From Mesorhizobium_G sp049840935 (GTDB lineage: Bacteria > Pseudomonadota > Alphaproteobacteria > Rhizobiales > Rhizobiaceae): a stretch of DNA of 64,000 bases. Positions within the stretch are counted from its first letter, which is position 1. Each line of letters begins with the position of its first letter. The notes beneath the pieces are model-generated. The model saw nothing but the letters and a program-made list of their open reading frames with translations, did no database searches and was not told the DNA's origin. Below are positions 37,849 through 46,263 of the stretch, in pieces. The DNA is taken from NCBI GenBank assembly GCA_049840935.1, contig JASGJA010000017.1, forward strand, positions 256,606 to 320,605. The letters are read 5' to 3'. The position numbers and the translations under genes were made by a program.

Positions 37849-40068
37849 CTAGAATTCGAATGTCGTCGACAAACTAAAGGTGCGCGGGTCGCTGCGGAAA
37901 ACCCACCCGGAGCTGTAGGAGCCCTTCCAGAAGCTACTGTCGAAGACGTTATCGACGTTAGCGCGTACGACAACCTGCTTGCCCGTCAACTTGGACACGA
38001 ACGCATAACGCGCGCCCAGGTCCACCTGCGTCCATGACGGGATCGTCGCGCTCGGACTGAAGTTGCTGATCGATTGCTCGCTCGTGTAGGTAAAGCGTCC
38101 TGTCAGCGTCAGTCCCGCAAGGAATGGCGTATCCCACTCCCCACCTATGACAGCCCTGAGCTTGGGAGAGCTTTCAGCGCGCGCGCCGTCCAGCGCGCCA
38201 TCATTGGTCTTCTCCTGGCGGCCATCGAGAAACGTGATGCCGCTTAGTATCCGCACCCCATCGAAAATTTCGCCATAGGCGTTCAACTCGATGCCGCGAT
38301 TGCGCTGTTCGCCGTTCGTCAACAGCGAAGGCGCGCCGCCATTCGGATCCGGTACAACAATGTTGTTCTCTTGAAAAAGTTGAAAGAGCGCGAGCGTGGT
38401 CGTTACCCGCCCCCAATCAACCTTGATCCCCACTTCTTCCTGTTTGTTAACGTATGCGGGAAGAACGTCGCCCGCATTCGCGAAACTCCCGTCGACAATC
38501 GTACCGGGCCGCAGATCTTCGGAGTAACTGCCATAGAACGAGACCTTTTCCCAAGGTTTCACGACAAGCCCAAACGTCTTTGTCCAGGCATCATCGTTGA
38601 AAACGCTGATGCGGCTGTCGGACTTGATCTGCTGGTGGCGGATACCAGCGGTAAATTGAATCCGCTCATCAAGGATCGACATCGTGTCGGCAATGCCGAA
38701 GCTCGATGACCTTTGTTTGAATACTGTGAGATCGGTTTCTCTATCGTCGGAATCTGGAAATGCGGGACGATCCGGAAACACTGGATTATAAAGCGATGGC
38801 ACAAAGATCGCGTTATCATAGTCGCCCCAATAATATTGAGTTGAATCGTAGGTATTATAGGAGGCGTTGAAACCGAAATCGTGCTTGACCGGCCCAGTAT
38901 CGGTCGATCCGCGCAAGCCTCCCTGTGTGGAAAAAATCTTGGCAGTAAAATCGTCTATCTCAAGCGGAAGAATGTAGCCGCCTTCCGGTTCCAGTTCCGG
39001 AAACGAAACGCCACTGCCGTTGCGCGTGTGCCTTTGACCGCCAATTGCACCGTAGGCCGTCAGTTTATCCGTGAGGTCGACTTCCGCACGTACCATAGCC
39101 AGCGTCGATTGGAGATCGACTTCATCCCATGAAGGCACAAGGCTCGTACGATTGCTTGGTGGCTTTGGCAGCGGTGATTTAAACAGGTAGCCATCTATCT
39201 GATTACTGCTCGGGCTAAGATGACGCGTTTGATTTGCGATATCGGCTGCGATGCGGACACGCTCTCCACGATAGTCAAGATTGAGGGCGGCCGTGCCAAA
39301 TCTCATTTCCTGCGTGTCGATCGGCGTGTCTCCGGCATCGTAGGCGCCGTTGAACCGAATCCCGAACTCTTTGCCATCACCAAACCGTCTCGCCCAATCG
39401 ATATGCCCGCCCAACTGCGAGTTAGAAGCATAGCGCGTGGTCAGTTCAGTGATTGGGTCGTCGGGCGCTTGCTTTGTAACCAAATCGACGGAGCCACCTA
39501 TGTTACCCTGAGCACTGATCGACATGCCGTTGAGCATCGAACTCGGGCCACGCAAAATGCTCGCTCGTTCGATATAATCGGTCGATGGCGAGTCCAGCGG
39601 CGCTAGCCCTTGCAGACCGTTCAGCGCGCGACCGCCAAAAAATGCGGCCTGCCGGAAGCCTCGGAATATTTCGATGTCGGTCCCATCGTACCTGCTGGTG
39701 GCCAGCGCCGAGGGCTCATTGGCCAAGACATCCTGAATGGTCCGAGCCTGCTGGTCCTGCATCAATTTGTTTGTATAGTTGGTCTGGCTATAGGGCGTGT
39801 CGATTATCGGACGGTTACCAAGCAAGCCAACTTGGCCGCCTGTCGCAACCTGCCCCCCTGAATAGACCGCTGGCGGTTCGCCGATCGTGTTCGTGCCGTC
39901 TTCATTGCTGTAGATAACAATTGGGGCCAGCTCAACCGCATCGCCATCCTGCGCTAGCGCGGGTAACGGTGCACACGAGAGCGTCGAGGCGGTGATGATT
40001 GTCCCAATGTGCAATCGCCCCGCAATTGTCAGTCTTGGCAGATTTGTGCTGTGTTCACGTCTTGTCAT
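37849..40068 (-). CDS. TonB-dependent siderophore receptor
   Basis: A 739-residue outer-membrane receptor. There is a signal peptide with processing after LPALAQ, and a plug domain at about residues 90-230 (TIQDVLANEPSA; DIEIFRGFR; ILRGPSSMLNGM; GGSVDLVTKQA). A 22-strand barrel follows, ending in the outer-membrane signature TFSLSTTFEF with terminal Phe. The plug form is that of siderophore receptors (FhuA/FcuA group). No TonB box could be assigned. GAGGGG lies just before the ATG. It is the only outer-membrane transporter in the window and may import the metallophore made by the NRPS cluster 2.3 kb away, or a foreign siderophore. No periplasmic binding protein or permease for siderophores accompanies it. 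Confidence 0.92.
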   Translation of the reverse strand: MTRREHSTNLPRLTIAGRLHIGTIITASTLSCAPLPALAQDGDAVELAPIVIYSNEDGTNTIGEPPAVYSGGQVATGGQVGLLGNRPIIDTPYSQTNYTNKLMQDQQARTIQDVLANEPSALATSRYDGTDIEIFRGFRQAAFFGGRALNGLQGLAPLDSPSTDYIERASILRGPSSMLNGMSISAQGNIGGSVDLVTKQAPDDPITELTTRYASNSQLGGHIDWARRFGDGKEFGIRFNGAYDAGDTPIDTQEMRFGTAALNLDYRGERVRIAADIANQTRHLSPSSNQIDGYLFKSPLPKPPSNRTSLVPSWDEVDLQSTLAMVRAEVDLTDKLTAYGAIGGQRHTRNGSGVSFPELEPEGGYILPLEIDDFTAKIFSTQGGLRGSTDTGPVKHDFGFNASYNTYDSTQYYWGDYDNAIFVPSLYNPVFPDRPAFPDSDDRETDLTVFKQRSSSFGIADTMSILDERIQFTAGIRHQQIKSDSRISVFNDDAWTKTFGLVVKPWEKVSFYGSYSEDLRPGTIVDGSFANAGDVLPAYVNKQEEVGIKVDWGRVTTTLALFQLFQENNIVVPDPNGGAPSLLTNGEQRNRGIELNAYGEIFDGVRILSGITFLDGRQEKTNDGALDGARAESSPKLRAVIGGEWDTPFLAGLTLTGRFTYTSEQSISNFSPSATIPSWTQVDLGARYAFVSKLTGKQVVVRANVDNVFDSSFWKGSYSSGWVFRSDPRTFSLSTTFEF

Positions 40069-40894
40069 GGCCCCTCACGTCAAACGTAGTTTGCCGGATG
40101 CCTAGGACAAGCTTGGGTTGCGGCTGTTATCATTAGTGCGCTGTCTCGGCACTTTGCCGCTTCACCGCCCAATATTGTTTAGAATGATCGCTCAATCAGG
40201 AGCGAATACAGACATTCGTACAGACTATTCTGTCACGTAGGTTCTTCCAGTCCTATTCTCGCAATCATTTCCCCAAGAACTGAAATACCAATAAAAACAT
40301 GAGTATTGCAATCATGAAATTATCGGTATTTTCACGCGCGCTCCAGACGGCCCTCGTCCGTCCGGAAGGTCGCGAGCACTATTGGATAATCTTAGCTGAA
40401 AACCCGTCGATCCGAGACGCGGCAGTAGCAGATACGTTCGTCTCCACGGGCCGTTCAGCAACCGTCTGTCGGTCAATGCCAGAAGTGTTATGGATATCTC
40501 ACAGTATAACCCGGTCGCCAAAGGGCGGCTTGGCTAGGGGCAGGACCCATTAATCTGGTACGGAGGTTGGCGCTAAAAGAGCGCGCAAGGTCAAGCAAAT
40601 CTGCCCAATTCGGTTTTCCTGAATTGCGAGGGCAGGATGCGTGACCGCGCTGGAGACCCGCATTAATCCTCGCGCGGGTGGTGATTTCTAAATCGCGTCC
40701 GTTGGCAGCGTTTGCAATTGAGACGTAACGTTCCCGCAATGCAGCATAGTAGGGAACGGTTGGTTGAACGAGAAAGTATTTTCCGGTTTCAACGGTTCAC
40801 GCATACGAACGGTGCGTTCAGCGTCTGCTCTTTGCAAAAATCGGCTTCGATTGTACGCTCCAGCCACGCTATGCTTCGTTGGAAGGGGCTTGCT
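40069..40894. other. Intergenic region between receptor and sugar transporter
   Basis: 826 bases without a recognised gene. The left part must carry the receptor promoter; TTTAGAATGATCGCTCAA near 40178 resembles half of a rhizobial iron-control (ICE) box but is not convincing. Short open frames on both strands (84 residues from 40299 on +, 83 residues ending at 40488 on -) show no family resemblance and overlap antisense. The right part should hold the promoter of the transporter operon at 40895. Confidence 0.4.
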
Positions 40895-41878
40895 ATGGCA
40901 TTGGGGATCTGGAAGTTCGAGAATCTCAGCCAGGAGCACATCGTGCTTGTCATTGCTGTGCTGATTTTCTTCGTCGCTTCGGTCACTCTTCCTGGCTTTT
41001 TCACTCCTGATAACATCGTTGCCATCATCCGTTCGGTGTCTGTCCTAGGCATCCTGGCGCTCGGCATGGCGATTGTTATCATCGGCCGAGGCATCGATTT
41101 GTCGGCTGTCGCCATCATGGCGATGTCGGTCGCCTGGTATCTGCAACTTCTGAACAACGGCGTAAGCGACGCGTCTGCTATGGCGCTTGTATTGGCTGGC
41201 GTGTTGGCCATCGGTCTGCTGAACGGTTTTCTGGTCGCATATGCCGACGTGCCCGCTATCTTCGTCACGTTAGCAAGCGGCTCCTTCGTCTTCGGCTACG
41301 TGCGGTCACAGCTAATCTCGCAGGATGCCGTGCCGGTTCCCGATGGCCACTGGCTCGAGTTGTTTGGTGGCGTGCGCTATTTCGACATTCCGGTAGAAGT
41401 CTTCATCTTCGCCGCCCTCGCCTTCGTGATCTTCCTTTTCCTCCGCTATACGAAATGGGGGCGTTACATCTATTTCGCAGGCGACAATCCGGTGACAGCG
41501 CGCAACGTGGGCATGCCGGTTAGGCCAATGCTTGTTCTGCGCTATGTGATCTCGGCGCTGATAGCCCTGCTGGCAGGGCTGTTGACGGCAGCGAGCCTGC
41601 ACTCGATCAACACCCGGGTGGTCAATTCAACGCTTCTCTATGACATCGTGCTTGTCGCGGTGATCGGCGGCATCGGGCTTTCAGGTGGCAAGGGCGGTGT
41701 GCGCAACGTGCTATTCGGCGCGGCTCTGATAGGCATCATGCTGAACGCTATGACAATCATCGATATCCCGCTGATCTACCAGAATCTGATCAAGTCGACG
41801 ATCCTGTTGGCCGCGATCATCATTGACGGGCTACTCAATCCTCGCGACGAGCAAACAGCGCAGCAGGGCGATATCTAG
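40895..41878 (+). CDS. Sugar ABC transporter permease (RbsC type)
   Basis: A 327-residue inner-membrane permease of the BPD_transp_2 family. It shows GMAIVIIGRGIDLSAVAIMA in the N-terminal half and GGIGLSGGKGGVRNVLFGA near the C-terminus, the two repeats that mark ribose/xylose-type permeases. Longer in-frame starts reach 40712, but ATG 40895 has GGAAGGGG 6 bases upstream. It begins an operon of permease, binding protein, permease-propeller fusion, propeller protein and ATPase. The presence of two permeases implies a heterodimer. Confidence 0.88.
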   Translation: MALGIWKFENLSQEHIVLVIAVLIFFVASVTLPGFFTPDNIVAIIRSVSVLGILALGMAIVIIGRGIDLSAVAIMAMSVAWYLQLLNNGVSDASAMALVLAGVLAIGLLNGFLVAYADVPAIFVTLASGSFVFGYVRSQLISQDAVPVPDGHWLELFGGVRYFDIPVEVFIFAALAFVIFLFLRYTKWGRYIYFAGDNPVTARNVGMPVRPMLVLRYVISALIALLAGLLTAASLHSINTRVVNSTLLYDIVLVAVIGGIGLSGGKGGVRNVLFGAALIGIMLNAMTIIDIPLIYQNLIKSTILLAAIIIDGLLNPRDEQTAQQGDI

Positions 41879-41921
41879 TACGGCGCCGCCGTTCGTAGGC
41901 ATAAACTGGAGAAGGAACGAT

Positions 41922-42950
41922 ATGAAAAGGTACCTAAAATTCTTGCTGGCGGCAGGAGCGGCACTCGGCGTTTCACTGATCTCGACCGCACCGCAGGCAG
42001 CCGAAGATCCGTCGCCCGCCACTTATGCAACCGCTCTCAAGGGCAAACGCGTCGTCTTGGTGCCAATGGCGATGGGCTTCGATCTCGCCCAGGGATGGGC
42101 GGCGATTCTGCAACGCGAGATTGACGCCTTTGGCGGCGTTTTCGAGACGCGCGACCCGAACTGGAGCGTCGAAGCCGGTGCGCAGGCGATCACCGAGGTG
42201 ATCTCGTCGGACACCAAGCCAAACGTACTGATCGTCATGTCGCCCGACCTCAACTCTTACTCCAAGCTTATGAAGCGAGCGCAGTCTGAGGGCATCTATG
42301 TCGTGCTGGTCGACAATCCCGCCAATTTCGCTGCCGACGCCTATGTCGGCAGTGACTGGACGCAGCTTGGGCGGTTGGAGGCGGAGGCTGTCGTCAAGGG
42401 CTGCGGGCCAAATTCCTCCAAGAAAATCGGGCTCGTCCAGGGCGATCAGGTCAATGCAACCAGCCTCTACCAGTATGCCGGCATCGTGGAAGTGCTGGCG
42501 AAATATCCGGATTTCCAGGTCGTCGCCAAACCTGATTCCAACTGGGACGCCACCACGTCGCGCAATGTGACGACGACCATGCTGCAGCAGAATCCCGACA
42601 TCTGCGGCATCATCGACTTCTGGGACGGGGATGCCACGGGCGCTGCCGCCGCGATCCGCGACGCCGGAAAGCAGGACAAGGTCTTCCTCGTTACGACCGG
42701 TGGCGGCGAGAAGGCTGCCGACTGCGACCGCATTGCCGATGGAACCTATGGTGCAGTCGTCATGACCGAATTGGCGCAGGAAACGCACAACATGGTCGCG
42801 ATCATCAAGTATCTGTTGCAAAGCGGCCAGGCTCCCGGCACGGCGTCGCCGTACATCTATACGCTTCTGAAGGCGACGACGAAGGAGAACCTACGTCCCG
42901 ACAGCTGCTGGGATCTAAAGGCGCTGCAAGCCGAAGCCGCCGCGAAATAA
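41922..42950 (+). CDS. Sugar ABC transporter substrate-binding protein
   Basis: A 342-residue periplasmic protein with a Sec signal (MKRYLKFLLAAGAALGVSL to PQAAE) and the Peripla_BP_4 (ribose/galactose-binding) fold. It has GKRVVLVPMAMGFDLAQGW at the mature start, VIMSPDLNSYSKLMKRA, and YVVLVDNPANFAADAYVGSD near mid-protein. GGAGAAGGAACG precedes ATG 41922. Two or more Cys residues (KGCGPNSS, DICGIID, DSCWDL) are conserved-looking and could form disulfides. The ligand is unknown; the SMP-30 proteins in the operon point to a sugar, sugar acid or lactone. Confidence 0.88.
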   Translation: MKRYLKFLLAAGAALGVSLISTAPQAAEDPSPATYATALKGKRVVLVPMAMGFDLAQGWAAILQREIDAFGGVFETRDPNWSVEAGAQAITEVISSDTKPNVLIVMSPDLNSYSKLMKRAQSEGIYVVLVDNPANFAADAYVGSDWTQLGRLEAEAVVKGCGPNSSKKIGLVQGDQVNATSLYQYAGIVEVLAKYPDFQVVAKPDSNWDATTSRNVTTTMLQQNPDICGIIDFWDGDATGAAAAIRDAGKQDKVFLVTTGGGEKAADCDRIADGTYGAVVMTELAQETHNMVAIIKYLLQSGQAPGTASPYIYTLLKATTKENLRPDSCWDLKALQAEAAAK

Positions 42951-42958
42951 GCAGTCGC

Positions 42959-42988
42959 GTTCCGGCCGGGCGTCGCCCCGGTCGGAAC
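42959..42988 (+). promoter_or_regulatory. Strong hairpin after the binding-protein gene
   Basis: GTTCCGGCCGGG at 42959 pairs with CCCGGTCGGAAC ending at 42988 (one G-T or mismatch position), loop about CGTCGC. There is no T-run. Such stems after the binding-protein gene protect its mRNA and reduce read-through, giving more binding protein than permease. Confidence 0.55.
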
Positions 42989-43097
42989 TTTCGCGCGCAG
43001 GCCCGGCAGCCAGACGGGTGTCTGCGCCTTGCGTCCTTTCATCGGATCGTTCCTCGCGGACCGCCTCCGGTGGCACAGCCTGACGGAATACCGATCA

Positions 43098-45221
43098 ATG
43101 TCATTTCGCGAACGCCTGCAAGCTTGGCGCTACAATCTTGTTCCGGATCACCTTATCGGCGAAATCCTGACTAAGCGCTGGGCGGACAACGCTATTCCGT
43201 TTCTGGTTCTGGTGGTTACCGTGGCGTCCTTTGGATCGGCGATCCCGGGCTTCTTCAAGCCCTACTCGCTTCAGGAATCCACACGGCAATTGGGTGAATT
43301 CTCTATCGTCGTGACTGGCCTGACCGTGGTCATGCTTGGCGGCGGCATTGATCTGTCAGTTGGGTCGATCTTTGCACTTTCCTGTTTTGCAGCCGTTTCG
43401 GTCTTCTTTATCTTCGAGCAACCTGTCTGGATGGCGCTGCTCGCTGCGCTTGCGACCGGCGCCGTTTGTGGCTCGATCAATGGTTATCTGATCGGCTTCC
43501 TCCGTCTGCGCGCGTTTCTCACGACGCTAGTCACCTTTATCATCGGTCGCGCGATCTTCGACATTCTGATCGTGAACTACGGCGCGGCCATCCAGACCTC
43601 AATGGCTTCCTCGGATATCTGGGATTTCATCGGAGACGGCAGCGTCTACGGATTCTCGATTCCCGTCATCACCGCGATAGTCGTGGCGATCATCACGCAC
43701 ATAGCCCTGACGCGCTCACGACCGGGCTGGCATGTACTTGCGGTTGGCGGCTCGCGCCGTTCGTCCCACAATGCCGGCATACAGGTCCGCCGCACGGTCT
43801 TCTTCACCTATGTCTTTTCGGGCTTCTGTTCGTCGATCGCCGGCTTCTTGATCGCCTGCCGGCTGAGCGGAGCGGGGCCGGGAACCGGCATGAATTTGGA
43901 AATCTTGGCGCTGACGGCCGCGGTCGTTGGTGGCAACAGCCTTGGCGGGGGCCGCGGTTCGGTCGCCAAGGGCATCATGGGCGCGATCATCGTGCTGGTC
44001 ATGACCAACGGACTGATCCGTCTCGGTTATGGTACGGGCACGAACCAGATGGTCCTCGGCCTCATGCTGGCAATTGCCGTCACTATCGACATCCGTTGGT
44101 TGAAGAACCGCCACAAGGTTCTCAACGAGGTCTATGTCGCGCCTGTCTATCTGAAGATGGGCGAGGCGCAATCCGCTATCCCTGGCTCCGGGACACCTTA
44201 CGAGCTGGACAACCGGCTAGCGCAAGCCGACCACATAGGCCTCGGCGAACTGGAGGGGCCGGAAGACGTCATTCTCGATCGCGAGGACAATCTCTATTGC
44301 GGCACGCGCTACGGTGAGATCATCCGCTTCTTCGCTCCGGACTACAGCAAGTCAGAGGTCTTTGCCCATATTGGCGGCTTTCCGCTCGGGCTTGCCTTTA
44401 ACAAGACGGGCGATCTCATAAGCTGCGTCGGGGCGATGGGCCTCTATTCCATCTCGCCGGACCGCGTGGTGAAGAAACTGTCGGCCGAGACGTCACGATC
44501 ATGGACCTCCGTGGTCGACGATGCGAAGTTGCGCGATCCAAACGACTGCGATGTCGCTCCGGACGGTCGTATCTATTTCACCGATTCCACCAAGCGCTAC
44601 GATGCACATGACTGGGCGCTCGATTCAATCGAGAACCGCCCCACCGGGCGCCTCCTCGTCTATGATCCGAAGGACGGCTCGACGAAGACGCTGCTCGACG
44701 GCTACCGTTATCTGAACGGAGTTTGTATCGCGCATGACGGCCGTTCGCTGTTCGTCGCCGAAAGCTGGGCGTGCCGCGTCCACCGTTACTGGCTGGAGGG
44801 ACCGAAGGCTGGTAGCGCCGAGTGCGTCATAAAGGACATGCCCGGCTATCCAGACAACATCAATCGTGCGTCTAACGGCCAATACTGGATGGCATGGCTT
44901 GGCATGCGCACGCCGAGCTTCGATCTCTCGCTCCGGCATCCCGGCATGCGCAAACGGATGACGCGCCGGCTGCCTCAGGATGAGTGGCTGTTCCCCAACA
45001 TTAACACCGGGGGCGTCGTGAAGTTCGAAGAGAACGGCCGCATCGTCGAGGCTCTCGGCGATCTGTCTGGCAACGCGCATCCGATGGTGACCTCGATGCG
45101 CGAACACAAGGGTTACCTTTTCGTGGGCGGCATCCTGAACAACCGGGTTGGCCGCTACCGCATTCCGGGCGCTGACGAAAGCTGGACAGGCCCGTCCTCG
45201 TATTGGGGAGACGGCGCGTGA
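43098..45221 (+). CDS. ABC transporter permease fused to SMP-30/gluconolactonase-like propeller
   Basis: A 707-residue fusion. The first ~340 residues are an RbsC-type permease (LTVVMLGGGIDLSVGSIFALS; LTAAVVGGNSLGGGRGS). A linker follows, and then a six-bladed propeller of the SMP-30/strictosidine synthase-like type at about 370-700 (GPEDVILDREDNLYCG; DPNDCDVAPDGRIYFTDS; YLNGVCIAHDGRSLFVAES; PGYPDNINRASNGQYWMA). A TTG start at 43029 would add 23 residues; ATG 43098 (MSFRERLQAW) is preferred. The frame is continuous and well conserved across the junction, so the fusion is real. The last permease helix position suggests the propeller is cytoplasmic or periplasmic depending on helix count. It may act on the ligand as it is imported. 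Confidence 0.88.
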   Translation: MSFRERLQAWRYNLVPDHLIGEILTKRWADNAIPFLVLVVTVASFGSAIPGFFKPYSLQESTRQLGEFSIVVTGLTVVMLGGGIDLSVGSIFALSCFAAVSVFFIFEQPVWMALLAALATGAVCGSINGYLIGFLRLRAFLTTLVTFIIGRAIFDILIVNYGAAIQTSMASSDIWDFIGDGSVYGFSIPVITAIVVAIITHIALTRSRPGWHVLAVGGSRRSSHNAGIQVRRTVFFTYVFSGFCSSIAGFLIACRLSGAGPGTGMNLEILALTAAVVGGNSLGGGRGSVAKGIMGAIIVLVMTNGLIRLGYGTGTNQMVLGLMLAIAVTIDIRWLKNRHKVLNEVYVAPVYLKMGEAQSAIPGSGTPYELDNRLAQADHIGLGELEGPEDVILDREDNLYCGTRYGEIIRFFAPDYSKSEVFAHIGGFPLGLAFNKTGDLISCVGAMGLYSISPDRVVKKLSAETSRSWTSVVDDAKLRDPNDCDVAPDGRIYFTDSTKRYDAHDWALDSIENRPTGRLLVYDPKDGSTKTLLDGYRYLNGVCIAHDGRSLFVAESWACRVHRYWLEGPKAGSAECVIKDMPGYPDNINRASNGQYWMAWLGMRTPSFDLSLRHPGMRKRMTRRLPQDEWLFPNINTGGVVKFEENGRIVEALGDLSGNAHPMVTSMREHKGYLFVGGILNNRVGRYRIPGADESWTGPSSYWGDGA

Positions 45222-46261
45222 TCCTCGATCCGATCCTCGACATCTTTCGCGGCAAGGCGGTCACCATTCCACCGCTGGACGGCGCGTTCCGGCCCAACAC
45301 GCGGCTGGACGACGCGAAACTCTTCGCCCGACTGCCAGAAGCCGACAATCTTGCGACGCGCGATGGCGCGTTACTGGCGAGCAGCGGAAACACCGTTTTC
45401 GCCCTGACGGTCGGTGGCGAGCCGTCACCCGTCAGCAGCTACGCCTCGCCCGTGACCGCGCTCGCGATTTCTCCGGCTGGCGAGATTGCCGTCGGACTGG
45501 AGAATGGCAATCTCTTCCTGGGCGGGGCACATGCTCCTCTGCCCGCGAACGTCCGCTGCATCACCGCTCTAGCCTATGATCCGGATGGCGCGCTTTGGCT
45601 TGCCAATGGCTCTGCCGCACATGCTCCTTCCGATTGGGCGACGGACTTGATGCGTCACGGCTCTTCGGGCAGCATATGGAAGCGCGAGACTGGGGGCGGC
45701 TTTAGTCAGGCAGCCGATGGACTGGCTTTTCCCTACGGGCTGCTGCCTGCGCAAGGCGGCGTTGTCGTGAGCGAGAGCTGGCGCCACAGGCTGGTGCGCA
45801 TCGATGCCTCCGGCCATGTATCGACGGTCGCTAGCAAGCTCCCGGGCTATCCGGCGAGGCTTTCTCGGACGTTCGACGGCGGTGCGTGGCTTGCTATCTT
45901 CGCGCCGCGTAACAGGCTGATCGAATTCGTTCTTCAAGAAACTGGGTATCTGGAAGACATGATCGACACCGTGCCAAGCCAGTTCTGGATCGCACCGGCT
46001 ATGTCCTCCAATCGCAGTTTCCTCGAACCATTGCAGTGCGGCGGTATTAAAACGATGGGCATTCACAAGCCATGGTCGCCGAGCCGGTCCTATGGCATGG
46101 CTGTGCGTCTCGACGCAGGGTTGAACCCGCTTTTCAGCCTGCACAGCCGCGCGAACGGTACGCGCCACGGAACATGCAGCGTCGTCGAGATGGGGGAAAA
46201 CCTGTTCGTCGCCTCAAGAGGCGGCGACTGCGTTCTCGCGCTCGACACGGGGGAGTTGTAA
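45218..46261 (+). CDS. SMP-30/strictosidine synthase-like propeller protein
   Basis: A 347-residue protein starting at GTG 45218, which overlaps the stop of the fusion gene (GTGA) and follows GGGGAG. The repeats include YDPDGALWLANGS, GLAFPYGLLPAQGGVVVSES and LPGYPARLSRTFDGGAWLA, which match the propeller half of the upstream fusion, so it probably arose by duplication. No signal peptide is present, so it should be cytoplasmic. Lactonase activity on a sugar lactone is the family expectation; the calcium-binding residues were not all identified. ATPase gene follows after 2 bases. Confidence 0.8.
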   Translation: MILDPILDIFRGKAVTIPPLDGAFRPNTRLDDAKLFARLPEADNLATRDGALLASSGNTVFALTVGGEPSPVSSYASPVTALAISPAGEIAVGLENGNLFLGGAHAPLPANVRCITALAYDPDGALWLANGSAAHAPSDWATDLMRHGSSGSIWKRETGGGFSQAADGLAFPYGLLPAQGGVVVSESWRHRLVRIDASGHVSTVASKLPGYPARLSRTFDGGAWLAIFAPRNRLIEFVLQETGYLEDMIDTVPSQFWIAPAMSSNRSFLEPLQCGGIKTMGIHKPWSPSRSYGMAVRLDAGLNPLFSLHSRANGTRHGTCSVVEMGENLFVASRGGDCVLALDTGEL

Positions 46262-46263
46262 TC

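Noticed and set aside
21774..40068. Assigning the cluster to fabrubactin or another named siderophore
   Set aside because: Only the monooxygenase family links it to the Agrobacterium locus; module number and partner genes cannot be matched without a search, and hydroxamate or catechol genes are absent.
40299..40553. An 84-codon gene between receptor and sugar transporter
   Set aside because: No family resemblance, no ribosome binding site, and an equally long antisense frame overlaps its end.
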